Positions 1 to 9,436 are shown, numbered from the stretch's first letter. The stretch is DNA of 64,000 nt from Thermanaerothrix daxensis (GCF_001306145.1 NZ_LGKO01000002.1:372001-436000); one strand, 5' to 3'. Numbers and translations are program-made. The notes: generated by a model not told the origin, from the letters alone.

Positions 1-458
1 CAGTCTTTGAGTCGGGAATGATGGTTAGGGCAAACTCCTTGCCGGAACTGGCCCGTGCTTGTGGCATAGACGCCGAGAATCTGGTGGAAACTGCCCGACG
101 ATTCAACCACTTTGCACAGACCGGCAAGGACCTGGATTTTCACCGCGGCGAAAGTGCGTACGATCGGGTTTACAGCGACCCAAAGGTTAAGCCAAATCCG
201 AATCTCGGCCCAGTTGAGCAACCGCCGTTTTATGCTGTCCGTGTGTGGCCGGGTGACCTGGGGACCAAAGGTGGTCTATTAACGGATCAGTTTGCCCGTG
301 TTTTGCGAGAAAATGGCGAGCCAATTGAAGGGCTGTACGCGGCTGGAAATACCACGGCTTCGGTGATGGGGCGCACGTACCCGGGTCCAGGCTCTACCCT
401 TGGCCCTGCGATGGTATTTGGAATGATTGCCGGGCGCCATGCTGCTACTCTGGGATGA
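1..458 (+). CDS. 3-ketosteroid dehydrogenase-like FAD flavoprotein, C-terminal part
   Basis: The reading frame is open from the window edge (codons in phase with base 3) to a TGA at 456-458, so this is the last ~150 residues of a longer protein. It resembles the C-terminal end of the fumarate reductase/succinate dehydrogenase flavoprotein family, in particular 3-oxosteroid 1-dehydrogenases. The substrate-domain segment [12 protein letters not shown] is followed by GGLLTD. Near the end, [20 protein letters not shown] and [15 protein letters not shown] form the strand-turn-helix that closes over the FAD. Family knowledge suggests FAD-dependent oxidation or reduction of a ring or 2-enoate substrate. 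The exact substrate cannot be told from the fragment. The N-terminal Rossmann motif lies outside the window. Confidence 0.8.
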   Translation, partial: VFESGMMVRANSLPELARACGIDAENLVETARRFNHFAQTGKDLDFHRGESAYDRVYSDPKVKPNPNLGPVEQPPFYAVRVWPGDLGTKGGLLTDQFARVLRENGEPIEGLYAAGNTTASVMGRTYPGPGSTLGPAMVFGMIAGRHAATLG

Positions 459-832
459 ACCTTTCTGTGGTGCTCAAATCCATTGAGATTGAAAGGAATT
501 CAGAAATTGGTGAGAGAGATTGAAGCGCGAAGAAAGTGTCTCCTCATAATGGCGCGTGATGAAAGTTGAATCGGGTAAACCGGGCGCGAAAGATGGGTCC
601 TAATCGCCTGTACGGTGGCTTTGCCAGGCCCCTCAGTTGGGTCTCGCTCATACCCAGAGGTGCTTAGAGACTACTTGGGCGGGTCTGGTCAGGGTTTTCA
701 GGTAAGGGCCCTTGCGTTGGCGTGGATTCAGACGCAGGTAAAGACGTTTTGGTGAGCATGGGCTGGTGGTGGTCACCTGTGGTGTGGCATTGTGTTCATC
801 GTCCAGCCCCGTGCTATAATCAGCCCAGAGCC
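459..832. other. intergenic region, mostly without recognisable features
   Basis: A stretch of 374 bases between the flavoprotein stop and the glycosyltransferase start. I see no convincing coding frame, tRNA or strong terminator hairpin. The only recognisable element is a promoter-like -10 close to the downstream gene, listed separately. Confidence 0.5.
812..820 (+). promoter_or_regulatory. extended -10 promoter element
   Basis: TGCTATAAT is a perfect -10 hexamer with the TGn extension. It ends 12 bases before the ATG at 833, so transcription would start only a few bases upstream of the start codon and the message would be nearly leaderless. No Shine-Dalgarno sequence precedes that ATG, which fits. 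A good -35 at the usual spacing is not evident. Confidence 0.55.
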
Positions 833-3136
833 ATGGCTGACACCGAACCTCTGCCTGAGGCTTCTCCATCTTTACGGGGGCGCTCGACCCTGCGTGAGGT
901 CAATCTGCGCCTGGTTCTTCGCCCGGGTGAGCACTATTATCTTCACATCACAACCCTCACTCCGGAAGGCGAGCCCCTTGAGACGCGAACTCTCTCGCTG
1001 AGCAACCCGCCCGCAGAAGCAGAGGCGCTTCCCCTTCCAACCTGGCTGGAAGAAACCGAGCCCCGGCCGCTCATCCGTTTCTGGCAGCGCCTGAGAGTGC
1101 GCTGGCAAACTTACCCCTGGGTCGGGATCTTGACCGCCCTGGCTCTTCTGTTTTACGCCCTGACCCGCCTGATCGGGTTGGCGCAGTTCCCTATTTATTT
1201 TTTCAGTGATGAAGCAGTCCAAACGCTTTTGGCGGCTGACTTTCTGCGCGATGGTTTGCGGAACTACGATGGGGAGTTCCTGCCCACATACTTTGAGAAC
1301 GGTGGCCAATATAACCTGAGCCTCTCCGTGTACCTCCAGGTGGTGCCTTACTTGCTCTTTGGTCGCTCGGTAGTGGTGACCCGGGCAACTTCGGTGTTAA
1401 TCACCAGTCTGTCGGCCTTGTGGGTTGCCCTACTTCTACGCCGCGCTTTCGGGAGTCGCTTTCCCTGGCTGGCTACGCTTGTCCTGATGGTCACCCCTAC
1501 CTGGTTTCTGCATTCTCGAACCGCGTTCGAAACGGCTTTGGCAACCAGTTTCTATGCGGGTTTTCTCTACTACTACCTGCGTTATCGCTTGGAGCAACCC
1601 CACTATTTGTTTCATGCGGTCTTGTTAGCCGCGTTCACTTTTTACAGTTATAGCCCGGCCCAAATGATCATTGCGGTGAGTGTTATTCTTTTGGCAGCGG
1701 TAGATGCTCCTTACCACTGGCAACAGCGTCGTACGGTGATGCGCGCTTTAGGATTGGGGCTCCTGTGTCTCTTACCGTATATCCGCTTTCAACTCACTTA
1801 TCCGGGGGAAACGCTACGCCATCTGGAGATCTTGCGTTCGTACTGGCTGCAGCCCATGCCGCTGAGTGAAAAACTCGGCTTGTTTTTCCAGGAGTACCTG
1901 CGCGGTCTCAATCTCCTTTATTGGTTCCGCCCTGATCCCCCCGATTTGATTCGACATGTGATGAAGAATTACGGGCATCTCTGGCGCCCCGGCCTTTTGT
2001 TTACGCTACTTGGGGTGGCTTTGGCGCTACGGCATATTCGGCAGCCGAGTTATCGCACGATGCTGATTGCAGTATTGGCCGCACCGAGTGGGGCCGCGCT
2101 GGTGGGGTTAGGCGTGACACGCGCACTGGTGATGGTGATTCCCGCGACTCTTCTGACAGCGTTGGGTCTGGAATGGGCAATGACCCGCCTGAGCCAGGTG
2201 CTGGCGGGTTGGATTCCTTCGCGCATTTCTCTCAACGCACTAGGGGCGCTTGCTTTTGCCGGCCTGAGTCTTCAAGGAGGGACGATGCTTCAAGATGCGT
2301 TGCAAAACGCGCCCCTTTGGTATCGCAATTACGGGCTGAACGGGATGCAGTATGGGGCTCGAGAGATCTTTGAGGCGGTTCAGACCTACCTGCAAGCCCA
2401 TCCCGAGGCCAAAATCCTGGTCTCGCCAACGTGGGCCAACGGTACAGACAATCTAGCGCGCTTTTTCGCTGGAGATCCGGTTCCCTTTGCATTAGGCAAT
2501 ATAGACGCTTTCATGGATGAATATCATCCCGAATTGGAAAACCTGGTGCTGGTCATGACGCCTGAGGAGTATGAGCGGGCGCGCAATAGTCCCAAGTTCA
2601 CCGACATCCACGTGGAGCAAACGCTGCCCTATCCGGACGGTCGCCCGGGGTTCTACTTTGTGCGCCTGCGCTATGTGGAGAACATTGAGGCGATTCTGGA
2701 GGCTGAGCGCCAGCAGCGGCGTGCCCTGGTTCAAGGCCAGATAACCCTACCCGATGGTACTCTGGCGCAGGTGGCTTACTCTTATTTGGACATGGGCGAA
2801 ATCCAGCATGCTTTCGATGGTGATCCCACCACACTGATCCGCACATATGAAGCCAACCCGTTGCGTGTCAACTTATTCCTTGCTACCCCTAAGGTGGTGA
2901 GCCGGCTGATTCTACGTGTGGGCGGCACACCGACACGGGTCACGGCGCGCTTGTGGTCACCAGAGGCAACCGAGCCAATGGAGGTCAGTCAGGAGGTGGG
3001 TGAGACCCCCTTGCCCCGCGATGTCACGCTGGATCTTCCGGCTCCGTTAGAGGTCGTGCGCATGGAGATCGAAGTGTTCAGCATGCGTGATGGCGAGCCG
3101 GCGCACGTCCACTTGTGGGAGGTGCGTTGGCAGTGA
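833..3136 (+). CDS. GT-C fold membrane glycosyltransferase with C-terminal discoidin-like domain
   Basis: A 767-residue protein from ATG 833, chosen because the -10 box lies at 815-820; an upstream in-frame start at 722 would precede the promoter. The first ~95 residues are soluble. The next ~450 contain many hydrophobic segments of the ArnT/PMT (GT39/GT83-like) type, with an SDEA acidic motif around residues 125-128 in the first outer loop, where GT-C enzymes carry catalytic acids. After the last membrane span, a ~220-residue soluble part ends in a beta-rich segment resembling an F5/8 type C (discoidin) carbohydrate-binding fold. The likely role is transfer of a sugar from a polyprenyl-phosphate donor at the outer membrane face. 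Acceptor and sugar are unknown. It overlaps the next gene by GTGA. Confidence 0.75.
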   Translation: MADTEPLPEASPSLRGRSTLREVNLRLVLRPGEHYYLHITTLTPEGEPLETRTLSLSNPPAEAEALPLPTWLEETEPRPLIRFWQRLRVRWQTYPWVGILTALALLFYALTRLIGLAQFPIYFFSDEAVQTLLAADFLRDGLRNYDGEFLPTYFENGGQYNLSLSVYLQVVPYLLFGRSVVVTRATSVLITSLSALWVALLLRRAFGSRFPWLATLVLMVTPTWFLHSRTAFETALATSFYAGFLYYYLRYRLEQPHYLFHAVLLAAFTFYSYSPAQMIIAVSVILLAAVDAPYHWQQRRTVMRALGLGLLCLLPYIRFQLTYPGETLRHLEILRSYWLQPMPLSEKLGLFFQEYLRGLNLLYWFRPDPPDLIRHVMKNYGHLWRPGLLFTLLGVALALRHIRQPSYRTMLIAVLAAPSGAALVGLGVTRALVMVIPATLLTALGLEWAMTRLSQVLAGWIPSRISLNALGALAFAGLSLQGGTMLQDALQNAPLWYRNYGLNGMQYGAREIFEAVQTYLQAHPEAKILVSPTWANGTDNLARFFAGDPVPFALGNIDAFMDEYHPELENLVLVMTPEEYERARNSPKFTDIHVEQTLPYPDGRPGFYFVRLRYVENIEAILEAERQQRRALVQGQITLPDGTLAQVAYSYLDMGEIQHAFDGDPTTLIRTYEANPLRVNLFLATPKVVSRLILRVGGTPTRVTARLWSPEATEPMEVSQEVGETPLPRDVTLDLPAPLEVVRMEIEVFSMRDGEPAHVHLWEVRWQ

Positions 3137-3579
3137 GTTCCTCGATTGTGCGTTCGCGGCGCGGCAGGTGGGGATGGGTGTTGCTTCTGGGGCTATTCTG
3201 GTTGACTTTAACCCAGGTGTTGCGCTTTCTTCAAGCAATCATATTATGGGATTGGTTAGCGCGAATTGGGGTGTGGCCTGGGCCGGCTTATCTGGCGCTG
3301 ACCGGGTTGGTGTTTGCCTTATTAGGTGGTGTTGCCGTGCTGGGGGTATGGCGACGGCGTGTCTGGGGATTGTATCTAAGCGGAATCACCCTGGTGGGTT
3401 GGAGTGCATGGAATTGGGCAGATCGCCTCTGGGTGGCGGTATCTCCAACTGCCCTGGAAAACTGGCCTTTTTCACTGGGGCTTAATGGGTTATTGCTGGT
3501 GGCCTTTTTCTTCATCCTTCACCATGAGAGTGCATCAGGTGCTTATGAAAAACACACTTCATCTCGAAGAAGAAATTGA
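3133..3579 (+). CDS. small four-helix membrane protein, unknown function
   Basis: 148 residues if started at the GTG at 3133, which overlaps the upstream stop as GTGA; this coupling is why I prefer it to the ATG at 3115. A basic N-terminus is followed by about four hydrophobic segments rich in Trp and Leu. I recognise no family. Position between a GT-C glycosyltransferase and a CYTH enzyme suggests co-transcription but does not define a role. The 3' end overlaps the start of the CYTH gene by 35 bases. Confidence 0.65.
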   Translation: MSSSIVRSRRGRWGWVLLLGLFWLTLTQVLRFLQAIILWDWLARIGVWPGPAYLALTGLVFALLGGVAVLGVWRRRVWGLYLSGITLVGWSAWNWADRLWVAVSPTALENWPFSLGLNGLLLVAFFFILHHESASGAYEKHTSSRRRN

Positions 3580-4171
3580 AGTTAAGTTTTACCTAAGTCG
3601 GCCTGCGCGCCTGCATCAACGGCTTCAGGCTTTGGGGGCTCGGCAGGTTGAACCCCGTCAATATGAACTCAACCTGCGTTTCGATTTTCCAGATCGGCAT
3701 CTGACCCGTGAGCATCGGGTGTTGCGGTTGCGCCAGGCCCATCAGGCTACGCTGACTTATAAGGGGCCGACCCAACCCGATGCGCCGGTTAGTATGCGCC
3801 AGGAAATTGAGGTGGGGGTCAGCGATTTTGAAACCACGCGCCATTTATTAGAAGCGCTGGGTCTGGAGGTTAGCATCATTTACGAAAAATGGCGCACTAC
3901 TTATCAACTGGGGCAGGTGGAGATTGTGGTGGACGAGATGCCCTATGGCGTTTTTTGCGAAATCGAAGGTCCGGATGCGGCTACCATTGAAACAACGGCT
4001 CATCAACTGGGTCTCGACTGGACCGCGCGAGTGCGTCAAAGTTATCTGGCATTGTTTGAGACCCTCAAACAACGCCTGGGCTTGAGTGCCCCTCACCTGA
4101 CGTTTGAGGCTTTAGGCGGGGTTTGTGTTAGTGCTGCCGATCTGGGGGTACGTCCGGCCGATGTTGACTAG
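3545..4171 (+). CDS. CYTH-domain protein (class IV adenylate cyclase/triphosphatase family)
   Basis: 208 residues from ATG 3545, preceded by AGGTG. The N-terminal signature ExExK is present (E10, E12, K14). Alternating charged beta-strand segments follow, such as EHRVLRLRQ, TLTYKGP, RQEIEV and VEIVVDEMPYG, and then FCEIEGP, which together build the triphosphate tunnel. CYTH enzymes hydrolyse or cyclise organic triphosphates with divalent metals. CyaB-type cyclase and thiamine- or inorganic triphosphatase are the candidates. EKWRTTY matches the class IV cyclase/ThTPase subgroup, but the substrate is unresolved. The stop TAG lies within CTAG at 4168-4171, whose reverse complement is the stop of the convergent hydrolase gene. 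Confidence 0.85.
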   Translation: MKNTLHLEEEIEVKFYLSRPARLHQRLQALGARQVEPRQYELNLRFDFPDRHLTREHRVLRLRQAHQATLTYKGPTQPDAPVSMRQEIEVGVSDFETTRHLLEALGLEVSIIYEKWRTTYQLGQVEIVVDEMPYGVFCEIEGPDAATIETTAHQLGLDWTARVRQSYLALFETLKQRLGLSAPHLTFEALGGVCVSAADLGVRPADVD

Positions 4172-5028
4172 TTCGATTGAGATTCTGCCAAAAACATGCC
4201 CAACACCCGGCAAAAGGTGACCGGCTCTTCACGCTGGGGCCAATGCCCACAACGGGGTATGATCGCCAGGCGAGATCCGGGCAGGCGCTGGTGAGCTTCG
4301 CGTGCCGCCGCCAGCGGCACCAGGGGATCGTGCTCGCCGTGGATGAACAGGGTGGGCACGGAAATCTCCCCCAAACGCTCCAGGTAAACTGTTCGCAGAC
4401 CTGTTTTGAGCACTTCGTGGCGCTGAAACGAACGAAAGGCCCGGCCAGCATGGGGTTTACGAACTTCCTGCAAAACGGCCTCTAGCAGGGCATGGTCTAT
4501 TTTATGGGGATCGTAAAAAATCTGCTGGAGAGATACTCGCACTAAGAAGCGGCTACGTGCCATCAGCCACCAGGTGAAGCGATTTAACGTTTCCAGACGC
4601 ACAAACCAGTAGGACCAGCGATGGCCCGGAGCCTGGCGTTGCAACCCGTAAGAATCCACGGGCACCAGGCGCTGCACACGCTCGGGATGAGCCAGGGTCA
4701 ACCCAATGGCAATCCCGCCGCCCATGGAGATACCCACCAGGGAAGCCCGTTCCAGGCCAAGCGCATCCAGGAGTTTGGCCACGAAGTTAATGTAAAACTC
4801 CATAGTGTAGGGGATGTCTGGACGGGCGCTTTCGCCGTACCCGGGCAGATCTGGGGCCAAAACATGGTGCCTTTCGGCCAGGTCAAGGAGGATGGGCTGC
4901 CACGAGAGCCAGGCTGAGTCGGTACCTCCGCCATGTAATAGCAGGATAGTGTCTTTGCCCGATCCAGCGCGGAGCGTGTGAATGGGCAAACCTTCTACTT
5001 CGACCCACTGATGCGTTAGTTCGATCAT
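4168..5028 (-). CDS. alpha/beta hydrolase
   Basis: 286 residues from ATG 5028 (minus strand), preceded by AGGAGGG at good spacing. Family features: oxyanion-hole motif HGGG after a hydrophobic strand (32-35), nucleophile elbow GISMGG with Ser101, acid Asp234 in HGEHDPLVP, and His262 in CGHWPQRE. A cap region lies between about residues 130 and 210. There is no signal peptide, so it is probably cytoplasmic. The substrate is unknown: such enzymes include esterases, C-C hydrolases and haloperoxidase-like proteins. It lies 25 bases downstream of the lytic transglycosylase gene and is probably in the same transcript. Its stop shares the CTAG tetranucleotide with the opposing CYTH gene. Confidence 0.85.
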   Translation of the reverse strand: MIELTHQWVEVEGLPIHTLRAGSGKDTILLLHGGGTDSAWLSWQPILLDLAERHHVLAPDLPGYGESARPDIPYTMEFYINFVAKLLDALGLERASLVGISMGGGIAIGLTLAHPERVQRLVPVDSYGLQRQAPGHRWSYWFVRLETLNRFTWWLMARSRFLVRVSLQQIFYDPHKIDHALLEAVLQEVRKPHAGRAFRSFQRHEVLKTGLRTVYLERLGEISVPTLFIHGEHDPLVPLAAAREAHQRLPGSRLAIIPRCGHWPQREEPVTFCRVLGMFLAESQSN

Positions 5029-5053
5029 GAAGCCCTCCTGGTGGGCTCGGAGT

Positions 5054-6946
5054 TCACGGTCCCGGGTACCCTGAACCGGGAGTACTTGTGAAGCCGGGTT
5101 CGGGATATCCGCCTGGCTGAGTGGGTCCCGGGATGATGGGAGGATAGTAACCTGGTGCAGGGGTTGTTGTAGGACCGCCGGGTGTGGGAGTGCGATCTGG
5201 GGTGGGTGCTGAGATAGCCGTTGGGGCAACCACCAGTGGGGGTGAGGGAGGCGTCTGACCGGGATAGACCCATGAAGTGGGGGTGGGCTGGATCCCGCTC
5301 AGGCGTTCGCTAATGTCGCGAACATAGTCAATGGCGCCCTGACAAGCCGGCTCAAGGTGGGCAGCCACATGCTCCCAGTCAAGTGGATCACCTGCGCTGT
5401 AGGCCCCACGCAAGGCGCGCAACAGGCAGCCCGGTCCGGCATTGTAATTGACCAGGGTGAAGCGCCAAAGGTCGGTATAGGAACTGACCTCGCCGGCCAT
5501 GCGTCCGGTCAAGTTGCTGATCAGCCGCCCCACCTGCTCACAATTTGCTTTTAGCCCCTCGGCAAAAACGTGTACACTGTACCGGGTTTGGGTTAGATCA
5601 ATCCCGGCAGGACAGTCTGGGCAACTGGCGTTGACCTGGCGCACCAATGCTCCTCGTAACATGGCCTGTTCCTCGGCCTTGAGATTGCCAAACCCCAGGT
5701 CACAGCGGGACTGATGAAGCACCAGCGGGCAAAATTGGGCAAAGAAGGTGGGATTCCACAGCAAGAGCGTATCGGCGCCGTTCTCGGTCAACTGTCCCAA
5801 TCCGGCCTCACGGTAGGTACGGTAAATGCCGGGCCAGAACTGGCTTTCACGGGTGAAGATGTTCTTGAGCAACTGGGCCGGAACGCCACTTTCCTGGGCG
5901 ACACGCCAGATCTCCTCATCAAAGCGATTTTGCCACTCCAGAACAAGATCATAGGCACGCTGCATCCCACAGGTGTTTGCCACCAGTGGTTCTTGCAGCC
6001 CTCCAGCGGGACAATCGCTGGCGTCCACTTCCCCCCGGCTGATTAGAATGCCCGCCAGGTAGTAAAGGGTCAGGGAGGAGTACAATCCCTGAGGATCATT
6101 GGGGGTGCTTAGCCAGGGGGGTGGGCCGCCCGGTTCAGGAAACGATTGCCATGTCTCGGCACAACTGGCCTGCGTGCCCCCGCGCCACTGCGAACTCAGA
6201 ATGTCAACATAATAGTAGGGGGTTTGGTCTGTGCGCCCTTCTGGCGCCATAAAATCGCCTCGTGGGAGTACACGCACCAGGGCTGTGTAGCGAGGGCTGG
6301 AATCCCCATAAGAAGAGTCTGCCCAAAACTCCAGTGTTTCCCCTTGCAGGCCGGTTGGGCGCAAGGGTACGATGCAGGTGGAACCGCGGCAGGCAAAGGG
6401 CTCGTCCCCCAAAATGCCGTTGATGGCGATGATCATTTCATTGGGTAAGGGTTCCTCGGCCTCCAGGCGCAGTAGAGGCAAACGGTCACACTGGCCGGGT
6501 GGCAGATCCGCAGTGCAGCCATCCAGGCTTAGCCACACGCTGGGAAGGGGCAGTTCCACCTCTACCTCGCGGCTGGCCTGCCACTGCTCGGCCAGGTGCA
6601 GGTAGTAACCCGGGCAGGTTGTCAACGGCTGATCGGGGGTGGCAAGGACGCAGGGCTGAGTATTGCGCCAGAGATTGTACACGTGGGATGCGCACCAGGT
6701 CCGTATCTCGTCGGGGAAAGGCAACCCCTCATGCTCGATCACCAGTTCACAGGCGATCCAATTGGTGCGCCATTCGACGACCCACCAGCGGTAAGCGGTG
6801 TAATCGTAGGTCAGTGTAGTGCGGCGGGCATACGGTTCCGGGGTAGGGGTGGGATCCTCAGCCTGGACGGCTCTGAGGGGCAGTATAATCAGCCATATTA
6901 GCGCTATTAACCCTATTCCCCCGCTCCAGGTTAATTTGCGTATCAT
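5054..6946 (-). CDS. secreted lytic transglycosylase-like protein with Pro-rich tail
   Basis: 630 residues from ATG 6946, chosen because a signal peptide begins there (MIRKL, hydrophobic core, cleavage near VQA-ED) with AAGG upstream; an in-frame ATG at 6988 would add 14 charged residues. After a short Pro-Thr linker comes a Cys-rich region of ~300 residues without recognised family. It is followed by a transglycosylase-like domain, residues ~330-550. The catalytic Glu is probably E367 in TRESQFWPG, followed by GLGQLTENGA and later NYNAGPG, the SLT hallmark order. About twenty cysteines suggest disulfide bonds in an oxidising exterior. The C-terminus (~575-630) is a Pro/Thr/Gly-rich extension. 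Expected role: cleavage of peptidoglycan glycan strands outside the cell. Confidence 0.8.
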   Translation of the reverse strand: MIRKLTWSGGIGLIALIWLIILPLRAVQAEDPTPTPEPYARRTTLTYDYTAYRWWVVEWRTNWIACELVIEHEGLPFPDEIRTWCASHVYNLWRNTQPCVLATPDQPLTTCPGYYLHLAEQWQASREVEVELPLPSVWLSLDGCTADLPPGQCDRLPLLRLEAEEPLPNEMIIAINGILGDEPFACRGSTCIVPLRPTGLQGETLEFWADSSYGDSSPRYTALVRVLPRGDFMAPEGRTDQTPYYYVDILSSQWRGGTQASCAETWQSFPEPGGPPPWLSTPNDPQGLYSSLTLYYLAGILISRGEVDASDCPAGGLQEPLVANTCGMQRAYDLVLEWQNRFDEEIWRVAQESGVPAQLLKNIFTRESQFWPGIYRTYREAGLGQLTENGADTLLLWNPTFFAQFCPLVLHQSRCDLGFGNLKAEEQAMLRGALVRQVNASCPDCPAGIDLTQTRYSVHVFAEGLKANCEQVGRLISNLTGRMAGEVSSYTDLWRFTLVNYNAGPGCLLRALRGAYSAGDPLDWEHVAAHLEPACQGAIDYVRDISERLSGIQPTPTSWVYPGQTPPSPPLVVAPTAISAPTPDRTPTPGGPTTTPAPGYYPPIIPGPTQPGGYPEPGFTSTPGSGYPGP

Positions 6947-7016
6947 GTCCAACCTTGCCCTTCTAATCCGTCTCTCCAGGCCTCCCATGGGTAAAGTTTA
7001 CCATATCACTGGGATA

Positions 7017-8513
7017 TCAAGGGACGTCCCCTTCCTCCCCCGACTCAAGCCTGGCCTGTCCCCATGTGCGCATAAGAGCCGCGTAGAATTGGATCATTTT
7101 TCCCAGCGTTTCAATAGAGAGGTGTTCATTGACACCATGGATGCCCTCGATTTCCAACGGGGTCAGGTAATAGGGGGCAAAACGGTAAACGTGGGGACAT
7201 ATCTGGGCGTAGTAACGTGAATCCGAAGCCATCACCATGAGATAGGGGGCAACGAGGGCCTGAGGGTAAACACTGGTGATAATTCGCTGTAAAGTGGCGT
7301 AGGCCGGGGTGCGAATTGAGGCCAGCGGGGAGGGGGCCCAAGCGGCTCCCGGTACAATCTCCACTTGTACTCGCGGATCTCCCAGCACCTGGCGGATATG
7401 TTCCAGTACCTCCGTCAGGCTTTCGCCTGGCAAGATGCGCACATTAAGCCAGGCTTCAGCCCTGGGCGGCAGCACGTTTTCTTTCAGGCCGCCGCGGATC
7501 AGCGTGGGGGTGATGGTGGTGCGAATGAGAGCATTGGTACGCGGATCGGCGCTCAGTCGGCGGGCAATCCAACCACCGAAGAGCCAGCTATTGGCAAGCA
7601 CAAACTGTAGCCCGGGGCGGGCCGCGCTCCCCACTGCCGCATACAGGTTTTGCACATGCTCAAGATGGGCCGGCAGAGGATGGGCAGCCAAGCGGGTCAG
7701 GGCACGCGCCAGAATCGAGATAGCGTTTTCCTGAGGGGGTAGGGCGGCATGACCTTCGTCCCCCTCGACGCTCACATGGAGGACCGCAAAGCCTTTTTCG
7801 GCAATCCCCACCAATGCAAGGGGTCCTTGGATTCCACGAATCATTCCCTCTACGACGGCCCCTCCCTCATCGAGCACGGCCATGGGCTGGATGCCCTGCT
7901 CGGCTAACCAGGTTGCAATTCGAGCCGCACCCTGGTGTCCCCCACTCTCTTCATCCTCACCCAAGGCCACCAAAATCGAACGTTGGGGGTGATACCCCTC
8001 ACGCAAGAGCATTTCCATGGCTTCAAAAATGGCAATCAGGGGTCCTTTCATGTCCAGGGCGCCACGTCCCCATATGGCTCCCTCGGCAATGAGGCCATCA
8101 AAGGGCGGGAAGCGCCAGCCACCGGATGATCCTTCTTCGGCTGGTACAACATCCTGATGGGCTGAAAATAAAACTGGAGCAGGATTCGGATTGCTCCCGT
8201 GCCAAATGTAGAGCAGACTGTGATTTCCAAAGCGCAGGCATTCCAGTTTGGCGTGCACCCTGGGGTAATGGCGTTCCAGCAACCCGTGTAGCGCAATAAA
8301 TGCAGCCGGATCGGGGCTTGCTTGCCCCGCCAGGGTAAGTGTACGGCAACGCAGAGCCTCGGCCAGATGCTCCGTGGCCACTTCCGGCTCACATTCGGGC
8401 AGGGGAAGGGGAGGGTGAATGGCTGGTGGGCGCATGAACAGCGCGGTACGCACCAGCATTACCGCCACGATCAGGAGCAGAACGGCCAGCACCAGCGCTA
8501 GGGGTAGCGGCAT
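7017..8513 (-). CDS. M20 family metallopeptidase with N-terminal membrane anchor
   Basis: 498 residues. Residues 5-27 form one hydrophobic anchor. The M20 dizinc pattern follows: SAHQDVVP with His119, GRGALDMKG with Asp154, DEESGG with the catalytic/metal Glu pair at 188-189, and a dimerisation domain ending before the final metal-binding region (GIHGVNEH). Length and layout are closest to the PM20D1/carboxypeptidase S-type branch. It probably cleaves or forms amide bonds in N-acyl amino acids or short peptides at the membrane. It has its own -10 box (TATAAT, minus strand 8559-8554), so it may be transcribed apart from recO. Confidence 0.88.
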   Translation of the reverse strand: MPLPLALVLAVLLLIVAVMLVRTALFMRPPAIHPPLPLPECEPEVATEHLAEALRCRTLTLAGQASPDPAAFIALHGLLERHYPRVHAKLECLRFGNHSLLYIWHGSNPNPAPVLFSAHQDVVPAEEGSSGGWRFPPFDGLIAEGAIWGRGALDMKGPLIAIFEAMEMLLREGYHPQRSILVALGEDEESGGHQGAARIATWLAEQGIQPMAVLDEGGAVVEGMIRGIQGPLALVGIAEKGFAVLHVSVEGDEGHAALPPQENAISILARALTRLAAHPLPAHLEHVQNLYAAVGSAARPGLQFVLANSWLFGGWIARRLSADPRTNALIRTTITPTLIRGGLKENVLPPRAEAWLNVRILPGESLTEVLEHIRQVLGDPRVQVEIVPGAAWAPSPLASIRTPAYATLQRIITSVYPQALVAPYLMVMASDSRYYAQICPHVYRFAPYYLTPLEIEGIHGVNEHLSIETLGKMIQFYAALMRTWGQARLESGEEGDVP

Positions 8514-8553
8514 GATTTAGCCCCCGGTCATCATAAGGAGGTTCAGATGAAAT

Positions 8554-8559
8554 TATTAT
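8554..8559 (-). promoter_or_regulatory. -10 promoter box for the M20 peptidase gene
   Basis: On the minus strand this reads TATAAT, 40 bases upstream of the ATG at 8513, within the 74-base gap after recO. The -35 region is weak. Confidence 0.4.
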
Positions 8560-8587
8560 AGATCACCCATATAGAGAGTGGGCACGT

Positions 8588-9406
8588 CTAAAGGGGGGAT
8601 TCTGAGGAAGAGGTGGGAGGAAGATGATTTGCGGGATTGAGGGGCTGACGCACCTGACGCAAGAATTCGGGGCTGTTGAGACGTGTTTCCAAAATGTAAC
8701 TCAGGTAGTCCTGAAGCAGGCGTTCCATCTCACCAGCGACGGTGGGAGCCGGGCGAGCGCGACGAGCCTCTGCGTAAGTGCTGCGCTGCAGATGACGCAG
8801 ATAACGCAAAGCGTTCATGGAAACCGGACGCGCGGAGGGTTCCAACTTGCCGCAGGTTGGGCAGAGCACACCCCCCAGTGCGGACGAGAAATATTGATCT
8901 TCGGGCTGGATCGGCCGACGACAGGTAACGCACTCCTTCAATTCAGGGCGAAACCCGGCCAGGTCAAGCAGATGGAGTTCAAAATAGCGCAAGATCAGGG
9001 CAGGTGGGTCAAGGTTTTCATCCAGGTGGCGCAGGGTTTCGACCAGTAAGCGGTAAAGATCCGGATTGGGCCCCTCCTCATAGGTCAATCGCTCCAGGAG
9101 TTCAACCACATAACTGGCGTAGCCGATACCTTCCAGGTCGCCGTGCAGGGCCAGGTTGGCTTCCAGGGTTTCGGCCTGGGTAACAATCCACAGATCGCGC
9201 CCTCGGGCTAACACCAGTGCCACACGGGTAAAGGGTTCCAAGTGGCCGGCTTTGCGCGAGCGGATACGGCGCACCCCCTTGGCCACGGCTCGCAATCGTC
9301 CGTGCTCACGGGTGAAAAGGGAGAGCAAGCGATCTGCCTCTCCCCATTCATGGTGCTCTAGCACCACGGCTTCAACTTTGAGAATGCGCTCCTGAGTCAA
9401 GTTCAT
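8588..9406 (-). CDS. recO: DNA repair protein RecO
   Basis: 272 residues, normal for RecO. The N-terminal OB-fold begins with KVEAVVLEHHEWGEADRLL and contains KGVRRIRSR, typical basic DNA-binding positions. A helical domain follows with a zinc site formed by C159/C162 and C182/C185, then conserved ALRYLRHLQ. RecO loads RecA onto SSB-coated single strands with RecR and anneals complementary strands. It lies 30 bases downstream of cdd in the same direction. The last ~20 residues are Ser/Pro-rich and not conserved. Confidence 0.93.
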   Translation of the reverse strand: MNLTQERILKVEAVVLEHHEWGEADRLLSLFTREHGRLRAVAKGVRRIRSRKAGHLEPFTRVALVLARGRDLWIVTQAETLEANLALHGDLEGIGYASYVVELLERLTYEEGPNPDLYRLLVETLRHLDENLDPPALILRYFELHLLDLAGFRPELKECVTCRRPIQPEDQYFSSALGGVLCPTCGKLEPSARPVSMNALRYLRHLQRSTYAEARRARPAPTVAGEMERLLQDYLSYILETRLNSPEFLRQVRQPLNPANHLPPTSSSESPL

Positions 9407-9436
9407 GGCCGTGGCGTTCCAGTCGTAAGCATCCCC

